DNA of 64,000 nt from Chiridota heheva (Eukaryota; Echinodermata; Holothuroidea; Apodida; Chiridotidae), in the NCBI GenBank assembly GCA_020152595.1, contig JAIGNY010000080.1, positions 58,501 through 122,500 of the forward strand. The letters are read 5' to 3'. Below are positions 23,901 to 35,900 of this stretch, in pieces (position 1 is the first letter of the stretch; each line of letters opens with the position of its first letter). Below the pieces are notes generated by a model. It saw only the letters and a list, made by a program, of their open reading frames with translations. It did not search any database and was not told the DNA's origin. A program made the position numbers and the translations under genes.

Positions 23901-26900
23901 GAGATATTTAAATTTTCTAAAACTAACAAATTTAACAGTTTAAAAGGATCGTATGAAGTACAGAAGCTATTGATATACCATCCAAAAAATATAAATAATG
24001 ACACAAATTTAATTTAATTTTAGTAAAGTTCACAAATTAACCATCGCATAGTGTATGTATGATATATTTTATACCTAGTTGTGTAAAGCCTACAAATTTT
24101 GATGGTAAATTGCCCTTTTTGGGGCAAAATTCAAGGTCTGTAGTTTTCTTTGTCCCCTACTTTCTATGTACATAATCCTTTTACGATTAAGGGGCATGAT
24201 TAGATTTGGGGAGTGTGGTTCTTACGCCCCTTCTGCCCCTAGATAGTGATATCACTCTTAAAAATAGACATCCTGCACAAGTAATTTTCAAATAAGTCTT
24301 GGGGTAGCCATGAAACTCAATTTATCTCCTGAAAGGAACATAACAGAAGTATTTTCTTCACATTTTTTTTCTTGTCCTATCTTAGAAGAAAATGACCTTT
24401 GTGATCACCAAGCTAACCCATGAAATAATATTTTTGTCATAATCTCTTGCAGTGATTTGAACTTGCAGCTCATAGACCTCTACATTGGTAAACTTGCTGA
24501 CGATGGAGTGGTCAATGCATTTGGTAAGTTTGCAAACGGTTTTTTGACCCCTTTGAATACTGATTTTTAAATAGATGCGGAATATATGCTCCCAACCATA
24601 AGGGAATGTTGGGCTCGTATGTAACTACGCATCTTCTTAGCAGTGTAAAACAAATTTATCAAATTTTTACACTTAAAACGTCTTTATATTTTCAAGATTC
24701 CCTTTAATGTTTCTAATATTTCAACCGTCATAATTTAAACGGTTCATTTTTTTTAAGAAGAATATATTGTAAAGCCAGCACTGATGTGTTAAACAAAAGA
24801 TAATTTAAAAATAAACAGAAATACATGCAAAGGAATACAGGGTTGTAGTAGACCTTAGATTATTGGGGGCTGAACTGCATAAGACATTATTTAGCTTATA
24901 CATTATGAATTCACGATACCATTTTGCAAATTATACCCAAAGGCTCCTTTGGCCCCAAGGCACGACCCCATGGCATGGCCCCATGGCATGGCCCCATGGC
25001 ACGGCCCCATGGCACGGCCCCATGGCACGGCCCCATGGCACGGCCCCATGGCACGGCCCCATGGCACGGTCCCATGGCATATGAAGTTATGAACAAAGTT
25101 TGCACAAGTGTGTAGAAGATGAAGTTTTGAAAATTGAAAGATTTTAGTAAAATGTAACCGTTATGCCATCTTTTTAACTAATTGTGCGAATTCTTTGGTT
25201 GATGTATTCATCACATTATGACCAAACCATTGTAAAGTCACAAGGAAAAAACAAATAAGGAAAATTTTTGTTAGGTCGACCCCTCACCAAAAGCACCAAC
25301 GCCATTTTTGTTAATGCTGATTTTGCCAACATGCATTCACCAATTTATATACCCTATTTGAAATTAGAATTTCAAATTTTCACTAGGAGAGGGTTGAGAG
25401 GGGGTTGGGAGTTAGTCTGCTTGCTAACCTCAAAAGGATTAGAAAGCAGGGTAGATCAACACATATATAAAAGTTTGATTGATATGAAGAATTGCTCTAA
25501 AAAATGTAATATATTTTATCCCTAATATTAGTTCCCTATTGATGTTTGTCCCTTTCTATTGCAGTGTGTGGTACAAATGGGGAGGGGATATCTATGACAT
25601 CACAGGAAAGAAAAGAGGTCGCGGAGGCATGGCTGAATTACAACAAAGGGAGGTCAGTATTTATTTGACCTTTAGGGATGAAGTGAAGAAATAAGTGACT
25701 CTTTCATATATCAGCTGTAGTTCTGTATGATATGTTGATTATGGTGATATCTTTTTTCCTATGACATGAATATCAGGAGGAAACTAAAATTTAATACAGA
25801 ACTAAGAACTTTTTGTGCACTGGGCTAGGCTAATTCGTATGTTATGGTACTAACATGGTAGTAAATCTAAAATGCAAGTTTAGGCCATGAATGTTTTTGA
25901 ATCAACTTTAAGAACGTGCACAAATATTGTGAAACAAAAAAAATAACAATAATAAATAAATTTAAAAAAAAATTACAAATTGTGCTCCTTTACCCCACAC
26001 TGGCATGCTCCAATGTAAGTTGGCAAAAATAACGAAAAATTGGCCCAGCAAATGCCTCTCACTTTGATGATTCATGGTCACATTGGCTGAATTACATGTA
26101 CCAAACATGTGCATGCGATGCATGATGAAAACTAGAACATAATAGTCGTATGATTATGTTGTCTGCTAGATGAAAATCATTGTTTCTTGTATCCATATGT
26201 AAGTATAGAAGAAGTACTGATATTAAAAATCTGTGTTGTTAGTCAGTTTTCTTGAAAAATATCGCGTTATACCAATATATCGCCATACTTTTCTCCACGA
26301 TAATACGTAATACAGCCAAATTGTGACGGCACTAATCAGCTGGCTGTGCCTTTAACGGAATATTTCTGTGAATTTTCATTTTCATATATATATGACTGAG
26401 GACAACATGCATTCAAGAAACAATTCTGAATAAAACAATCGTGTTGATATCATTTTCCGAATCTTTTATTGAATTTTAAAGATTGGGCCAGTGTATTGGA
26501 AAGTGGCCCCACAGTGTGATGTCATGAAATCAAATACAAGACATTTTTTGTGTATTTCACTATTAATTGTCTCTTCCTAAATTACAGGAAGCATTTTTTG
26601 TTTATTTATTGAGACGGGGTATAACACGCACTTAATAAGAATGTGCTTTACCCGTCTGCTCTTGTTTGATAAAATACATAAGAATTGCTTGGATCTGCCT
26701 TAAGCTGTATGACATCACAGTTTACACTGCTACTTCACTTTTCAACACACTCGCACAATATTTGAAATGCAATAACTCCTAAACAGAGAAAGATATCAAG
26801 ATGATTTGTACACCAAATTGACCTTCTCTCCCTCCCTCCCTCCCTCTCTTCCTCTCTCTCTCCCTCCCTCCCTCCCTTCCTCTCTCCCTCCCTCCCTCTC

Positions 26901-29900
26901 TTCTTTCCCCTCCCTCCCTCTCTCTCTCTCTCTTCCTCCCTCCTTCCTCCCTCCCTCCCTCTCTCCCTTCCTCCCTTCCTCCCTCCCTCCTCTCTCCCTC
27001 CCTCCTTCCCGCACTCCCTCCCTCCCTCCCTCCCTTCCTCCCTCCTCCCTCCATCCCTCCCTCCTCCTTCCATCCCTCCTTTCTTTCCTAACTCAAGCAC
27101 CTTAGTTTTTAACACCCTCTTGGCACTTTTGACTCTGACTGTGGTGGTGCCGTTAAACATCAAGAAACCAAACCAAACCATAGTCCTCTATTATATATAT
27201 GACATTAAAAATTCACAGGAAAATTCCTTTAAAAAACAATTGCATGTATTGTATGAACCAATGAGGGTCACTGCATGGCACGGGAACAATTGGTGGCAGC
27301 ATTACCTACTGTTTCACTGAATTGTTACTATCTGAGGGAAAGGCGGCCATGGTCAGTTGACTATGCCGAGTGATGATGATGATGATGATGAAGTATTGTG
27401 TTGAATAGGTCCGGTGTTTTGAAAATTATGTGTTAGTCTTGATCAGGAAACTTATTTCCATGAGAGAATGTACATTATGTACAGTCCCTATAAATCAATT
27501 CATGACCATCCCGACCTGCAACCCGACCTGCAACCCGACCTGCGACCAGACCTGCGACCCGACCTGCAATCCGTCCTGCGCTGTAAGCAAAGTGGGTAAG
27601 TTATCCATGCAAATGCTGTTAGAAACATCACATACTATGCGTTCTGTCTTTGGCATGTTGCCTAGGACAGAAAGCACAGTATGTGATGTTCACAGCATTT
27701 GCATGGATAGCTTACTCACATACAGCGCAAGTCGGGTCGCAGGTCTGGTCGCAGGTCTGGTCGCAGGGCTGGTCGCAGGTCTGGTCGCAGGGCTGGTTGC
27801 AGGTTGGGTCGCAGGTCGATTTGTCATGAATTGAATTATAGGGACTGCACTGTAAACAATCAGTATAGTTTGCATATTACTGTGTATGATGTAAAGGTTT
27901 ATGAAATTGATATTTTTGTGAGAATTTGGCAGAGAGGAAAGGTGTCCTCTGGCTCCCTGTTGATAAATGAATGCAGTGGCAGAGATTTCTTCTCAATGGT
28001 GATACAGTGGTGTAGTTAGCGTATAAGCTTTATATAAGGCTTCATTTTTAAGGGGGGGGGGACATAAGCATATTCATCCCCTCCAACAAAATTATTTAGG
28101 GGATCGCCACCAATGAGTGACTATACATTCTATAGTCGAGTTTGAAAAAATTGTCTTCTCATTCAGGCTTTAATCAACTATTGTCCATGTAATAAAGTTG
28201 TTTGAATTTCTAGCTATTGTAAGTCATAAGAAATTGAGACTTGGGATTTTTAAGATTCACGGTCCTTAATTGAAGATCTACAGGCGAAACTTTGGAATTC
28301 AAATTGAAAAAATGTAGGTCCAGAAATGTAGTTTTGGGTCCAAAATTCACATTTAATCCCTCTTACCCAAGTTTTTTTTCTTTTTCTTTTCTTTCTTTCT
28401 GAGAATCTTGCCTGTCTTGACCCCACCCTAACGCCACTGTTAGTAAGTGAATGAACATGTTAACATGCGTCCTATTTCATCAAACTGAACAATTTTCTTC
28501 TCCTACAGACTGAAATCAATCGTTGTCAATGTTGGAAGTGCTGGAGTGGGAGAAGCAAAGGAACTTGTAAGTGCATAACTTCATCATGTTAAATATCAGA
28601 TGTCTTAACTGAGATAATTTTGGGATAATTGGCATAGCTAGTTTCCAAAATGTGTGTGGGCAGGGGGTATGTGTGTGGGCAGGGGAGGGGGTATGTGTGT
28701 GGGCAGGGGAGGGGTATGTGTGTGGGCAGGGGGAGGGGTATGTGTGTGGGCAGGGGGAGGGGTATGTGTGTGGGCAGGGGCAGGGGTATGTGTGGGAAGG
28801 GGTTGGGGTGGGGAGGATAGTGGTGACCCTTGACTTTTGATATGAACTTTAAAAAGTAAATATGTTTCAATTATGTCTGAACAAATTAGGAGGTCCAGAT
28901 CCCTCATTCTTCCTCATTTTTGAATGCTTGCTTCACCATTCTGTTTCTTTTGAGTTCCTCTTTCATATATGATGGATATGCTTGACCCCTTAAAGGAATA
29001 AGTTTTTTAATGCTTTTTTCATCATTTTGTTTCTTTTAAGTTCCTCTTTCATATAAGATGGACTTGCTTGACTTCTGAACTAATCCTTTAAAGGAATAAG
29101 ATTTTTGAATACTCTCTTCACTATTTTGTTTTTTTTGAGTTCCTCTTTCATATAAGATAGACTTGCTTGACCCCTGAACTAATCTTTTAAAGGAATACGA
29201 TTTTTGGATGCTCTATTCACCATTTTGTTTCGCCGACGCCGACAAGTGAACACACAATTACAATGACGGGTTGTCGCCTGCATATTCGGTTATGATAGTA
29301 ACAATGCTATCACGAAACACTTAATACGACCCAGACGAGAACACAAGTATGATGTACGGACAGACATAACATCGACAAGCAAGTCAATGCCCATGGCCTT
29401 TGATAACTAGTTGTGATGCACTGGCGTGTCTACCCAACCCAGGCTTGAACCCAGGGCCTCGTGGTCTGTAAACATATATGATAATTGCTACACCACAGTT
29501 GGTAGACATTCTGTTTCTTTTACATTCCTCTTTCATATAAGATGGACATGCTTGACCACTTAACTAATCATTTAAACTTAGATATCTCCTTAACGGAATA
29601 AGATTTTTGAATGCTCTCTTCACCATTTGTTTCCTTTGATGTCCTCTTTTATATAAGATGGATTTGCTTGACCGCTGAACTAATCCTTTAAAGGAATAAG
29701 ATTTTTGTTTGCTTTCTTCATTATTTTGCTTTCTATCACACATGTACAGTAGGCCCCTATGTTTGGTTCGATGATCACAGATTTTTCGCAATCAATATGG
29801 AAAATTGAAAAAGGAAAGTGACTTTACCAGCACTGCGGCGTTTAATTCTGAATGTATTTATGGGACAACACCTTTCCTTTAAAGCTTGTTCTCTGCTCTG

Positions 29901-32900
29901 CTTTCTCTACTATAGCAAAGGCTCCCTGTAGGCAATTCCGAACAATAGACTGAACTTTGATTTGCTTATCAGTTGTATTTGATCTATTTTCTTTCAGGCA
30001 GCCCATGCCGAGAAAATTGGTGCACATGCTATTGCTTGTCTGCCACCTTTGTTCTATAGACTGAAAAATCAAGGTATTCAATAACTTCATATATTTTAAT
30101 TAATGAAGAATAATAATAAACACTGTTGATCAGACAAAAAAGCTATTGTTTACCAGCGTGGGCGGGATTTGCCTTCCGAAAGTGTGTGGGGTGAGGGGGG
30201 GGGGCAGTCAAAGTGGGGGAGGGCATCACAAAATCACATTAAGATACAAAAAATCACCATGCAAAAGATATAAATTTAGAAATCTAAGTTGGGATGGTGG
30301 GGAAGTGCCCCTTTTCTTCTCCTAAATCCTGCCTATGTTTACCAGTAATGTTTGAATTGTTCAGTATGTAAATTGTAAATAGGTGATCACATTGGGAAGG
30401 AGAGTTAATTGTTAGTCTCTTTAGTTTTCAAAGATTATAGCCTCTTGGACAACATTTTTTTGCAGAGGAAATTATGAAAATTGCGCTTTTATTCACAATA
30501 CACCACATTTCTTACATTATGCATACAGGACCTTTTGTATTCTCAGACGTGATAAGGATCAGATATCTTCTGAAAGAGATTCAGGGGTGGCACAAGGATT
30601 TCCTAACATGGGGTGGAAGGGGGGGGGGGGTGTCTGGTCTCCCTGATAGTGGGCTGAAAGTCTAACTTACACACAAAATTTTGATATCACTCCATGACAG
30701 ATTCTGTGAAGGAGCAGACCTTCTTGATGAGGATCAGAATTTGTTGAAATTTGTTAGTTTGTTGAGGTCTAATGGCAATTAAAGTGTGGTGTTGTTATTT
30801 ACACAAATGATATATTTGAAGACAATTGTTTATGCTGAATGGTAAGGGGATGTGTGCATATTAAGTAGGTTATTTGCATAATAGATTCCACATTAGAAAT
30901 GGCTTTGCTTAAAACCAGGAACATCTCAAACTGCCCTCAGATGGAGCAGGCCCGGTTGGAGTAAAAGTTATTTCTTTACTTCCCAAACCACAAAACTGTA
31001 AACAGTTTCACTTGTTCAAGGCTCCTTCAAGATAACAATTACTTCCACTGGTGTTACATGTTATTTTTAGTCACACAGGTTGGAATATAATGGCATTCCT
31101 TTGTAATAAAAGCTGTACCCGTAATCAATGCTGGCATTGTTTGTTGTTTGTCTTTGCTGCTGGGGAAAGGTGAAATGAACTATGAGCATAGAACTATTTA
31201 TACCTCAATGTTACGATGCAAAGTTTATCTTGTGGAATGATGCGGTTAATTTGTGACTTGGAAAACTTGCAGGTCAAAGTTTTAAGCAGTGCCTTTACTC
31301 ATGGAGATACTATTTGGGTCTCCATGCTTTACTAATGTGCAGAATGTTAGACCTCTGCTCGTTACTAAGTTAGGAATGCTCTACATGTATATTCACAAAT
31401 CTTAGTGCTGCAGGTATGGAAAGCATTGGACCTTATGGATGAGTATTGGAAGTTCTGTGTTAATTTAAATTAGCATATTTGCATAACAATTTAATTACTT
31501 GTTTATTTGAATATCTCTCCAAGTTTATTTATATATCTCTCAAAGTAGTGAGGAAGTGGTGAGATTGTGCTAAGGTAAATTAAATAAAGTGCAGAACAAT
31601 AGAGTTTTGTGGAACAGCTTTAGCCAGGTCAGATATGTATGGTTGGGGGTTGTGTTTGCATTGTTAATTACCTGGGTTGATACTTAACAATTGCCAACCA
31701 TGGTCATAAAAATCTGTTCACTTTTTTCTCTAATCTATGCTACTTGTAAAAACATACATTGTTACTAATGGTAAAATGAGAAAATCAAAAATATATGCCA
31801 GGCGAGACTTCACATTTCTAATTAAATCAAGTTAGGGTCTGAGAGATTTCATGCACAAGATTTTGATACAGAATTGAACAAAATGGGGGCTTCATATCAA
31901 CTAGAAATGCGAAGTTACTTAGTCTACTCATATTTGATCTGTAAGTTCATTTGCTAAAGACCTAAAAGGTCTGCGAGCTTGTAAAGGTCCCAATTGCACT
32001 AGCCAATTCATTAGCTGGTCCTGTCCTTAAAAAAATTAACACTCAGACCCGATGTCAAAGTTAGGCAGATAGGGCCAGACATTTCCCTATCATTTTTCTA
32101 TCTTTTTTCTTATTTTGAAACCACAAGCAATTCAGCACAGGTTCCACTTGCTGATAATGTTCCAGACACCAGTTACTCAAATTACACCCACGTGTTCCAG
32201 AGATAATTGCTTACAGTAAATACAGTTTATAAAACTTCACACAATAGATGTAACTAGTTCTGGCATTAAAGAACCATTGTTTTCTTTAATAACCCTAACT
32301 GACCTTTTAATTAAACAAGGTGTTTTATTACAAGCATGCCATATGAACTGTCAATCATTTAGCAAGAGGTTTATTTTAGGGAGGATAATTGGTTCTATTA
32401 GTCACAATATTTAGGTTTGTGGTTTGGACTGGCTGGAACAGAATTTTAAGGAGAGCCACAGCTAATGTACTTCAATCAAGCTCACCATTCTATAAGGGTG
32501 TACTTCATTCCTCTTGGTTCATCCTTTTTCAGATGATCTTGCAGGGTACCTGAAAGAAGTAGCAGCTGCCGCACCCAAAACACCTTTCTACTACTATCAC
32601 ATTCCATGTCTCACTCCACCATGTGGTAAGGCTTACAAATATTTTCATAAAATTTACATTTAATTCTTTTCATAAAATGTAAACTTTAGTCATTTAATAA
32701 TTGGGTGAAAAAGCATTCCTTTCATATAGTGAAATTACTTATTGACAGCTGCAAACTTGTGTGTTTTCAGTAGGGGGGCGAGGGAGGTGGGACTGAATCT
32801 CTTGAAGTGTGGAGGTCTAGTCCACCTTGCCCTCCCCCTTGTCAAATTACCTGCACCCGATTTACTTTAAACTGCATTAGTCAGCTCTTGTGATGTGACT

Positions 32901-35900
32901 GGCCTGGGGTAAAAGGTTTAGTGGATGGAATAAGACATGACTTTTGCAGGCACAGCCTTCCTAACATAGGCTTAAAAGCAGGTGAAAAAATGGGGGCTAT
33001 CTCCCTGGGATGGTCAAAAATGTGATGGTTAAGTCTGAAACTTTCAACTACCCAGCTCCCCTCTCCCTTGCCTTTCCTCGAAAAAATTACCTCCTACACC
33101 TATGCTTTCATTGTAGATCAGACACGTAGTCTGTAAGATTGGTGCATGTAAATGTCATTACCTCCGCCAACGAAGGTTATATTTTTGCCTCTGTTTGTCT
33201 GTTTGTTTGTTTGTTTGTTTGTTTGTCATCAAGATATCTCAAGAACTGATGACTGGATTTGGATCATATTGTGTGTGTGGTTTTGTTACTGCTTATGGAA
33301 GAAGTGATTAAAATTGGGGACATATTGGAACCGGCGAAGGGCACAAATGGAGGGGTGGGGACATTTTAAGGTGAGTTTTTCTGTCATTAGATTATCTCAA
33401 GAACTGATGATTGGATTTGGCTTATGATTGATGTGTGGTTTTATTATTGCTAACGGAAACAAGTGATTTAAATTTAGGAAGTATTGGTACAAGGAAGGGC
33501 ATAAATGGAGGGGTGGGGAAGCTTAGGGTAAGTAAGGTCAGTTGAAACTTTCCAATGGAATGTGGTGAACAATGAATTTATACCATAAAAAGAAATCCAG
33601 CAATCAATTTTCTGAACTCAAAGATACTTAAATCAAGTGGTCTCTGGAATCAAAGAAAATTAAACAATTGGTTTCTAACATTGAATGGAAAATGATGGAA
33701 TATGAATCTTGAACGGAAAGGACTACAACAATGAATGCTTTGCCTGAATAAAGCTAAAAACAGTGGTATGGCCTTGAAAGAAATTCAGTCTTGGGGATAA
33801 ATTTTGTGGGCCCAGGATTTCTGAGGTAGATTATATTGAATATGGGGATCAAATGAACTCCGGGATTAAATAAACTTTGTCCATTGGCCGTCCACAGTTT
33901 TTTCTGAGATTTCTCAGAAATTTTAAAAGGTTTTTGAGAATTCCTAAGAAAATGTTTTAAAGTTTTTTCAAATATCCTTATGGAAGGTTAAATTTCCTTA
34001 CAAATTGTTTCACTTTTTAGAGACACTTAAGGCAGATTGATGAATAGTTTATTTAAAAAGTCTACAAAACATTTGATATTTCTGGAAGATAAGTGTAAAA
34101 TGATATAATGTTCCAATATTCTTTAGAGATCCTCAAGCATCTCTCTTGCAGCACTGGGGATTTAAAATCCTTTAATTCTTCAAAATATTTAGGCACCAAC
34201 AGTTGTATCAGGCAACTATGCTATTAAACTCTTGTATTTATTATTGTGGTCATTTGCATAATAGACCAGGAGCCCAGATCTTTAATTATAGTGAAAAGTG
34301 CTGGAACAACCGACCTCGTGGGTTGAAAGCCGCCTCCACCCACATTATGAAAATGCATTGCTGCCGGGTCTGGGCCGGGGGGTTCCCGCCAAAATCTCGT
34401 GATCAATAATGTCATTACCACAAATACATTTCAGCAATATCTGCAGACCTATACTTGATATAATTACAATTAATGTGTCTACACCCATGTTTTCATGGTC
34501 AGTGAATACACTGGTAACCATGACAGTGTGAAATAATGAATAGTTTTCCATGTGACTCATTCATCCGCCAAAATCACGTGATATCTGATGCCATTACCAT
34601 CAAATATAGTTTCGTCAATATCTTGAAAATTACACTTGATACAATTACAATTAATGTGTCTACACCCATGTTTTCATGGTCAGTAAATACACTGGTAACC
34701 ATGACAATGTGAAATAATGAGTAGTTCTCCATGTAATTTATCCATCCTCCAAAGTCATGTGATAGCTCACGTCATTAATATAAAATATATATTCCTCAAT
34801 ATCTAGAAAACTATACTTGATAATACTACAAATTTGATTTCATTACAAACATGATCAATAAATCTTGGGAGGTGTGGGGAGGGGGTAGGGGATTAGTGTG
34901 AAGAACCTATCCCCCGCCCCCAACCCCGCTCTAACCAGTCGTCCGTGGCTACAAATTTGATGCAAAATAGGTCATATGAGGCAATATGCAGAGAGTCTAT
35001 ACAGACTTTACTACCCCATTTTCCAAAATCCTTTCTGACATCAAACCGCTTATCACTTCCCTTGTTCGTGACTGCTGGCAAACTTCATGGAACTCTCAAA
35101 AAAATAACAAACTCCACATCATCCAGCCCACCATTCCTATCAAACCCACCATCAATAACCTCCCTCGTGTCGACAACGTTCATAATACCCGTCTTAGAAT
35201 AGGTCACACCCACCTCACTCACTCCCACCTTCTTATTGGGACCCCTCTGCAACAATTGCATTGCACCCTCACAGTCCATCATGTTCTCCTTGCTTGCCCC
35301 CTGTACAACCTTCCCAGAGCTTCCCTTGCTCCCCACAACTCAATTGCTGAGTTTTTCCAGAAAAACCCTTGGGATAAAATTATCTCCTTCCTTCATTATT
35401 ATTGCCTCTATAATCATATTTAGTCCTCCTCTTCCATCGATCCCCCCCACTCCTCTCTCTCTACTTTTTTTTTCTTCACCCATGCACCTCCTTTCTCGAT
35501 CCCAGCTTTCTGACGTTTAGTTCTTGTATTTCTCTCATTCTCCCCCTGTTTTCTTTCCTTCCTACCTCTAGAATAATCTAACCTCTTAGGCACAATTTGA
35601 CCCTCATTGTCGTGGTTTCGTTAAGCTCTCATTAAACAAACAAACAAACCCTATCCCCTTCCTTCAGCTTACTCATTATATCAGACCTCTTCCATCTCGG
35701 CATCAACCACGCCACTCTCGGCATCTTCCCCTGGCCCACTTTTCCTTCTTGGGCCACCCCTCTCCCTTCTGTCCACCTGGGCCTCTCCGCTTATCACAAA
35801 ACTCGAACCCACCCTAACCTCTTCATCAATCTCCACAACCAAATCAAAGACCAACTCTTAAATTACACCTCCATCTTGATGGCTCCAAGGAAGGCAACAA

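Noticed and set aside
26735..27181. A 148-codon Gly/Arg/Glu-rich frame on the minus strand
   Set aside because: It is the translation of the pure CT tract; no start context, domain or splice evidence.
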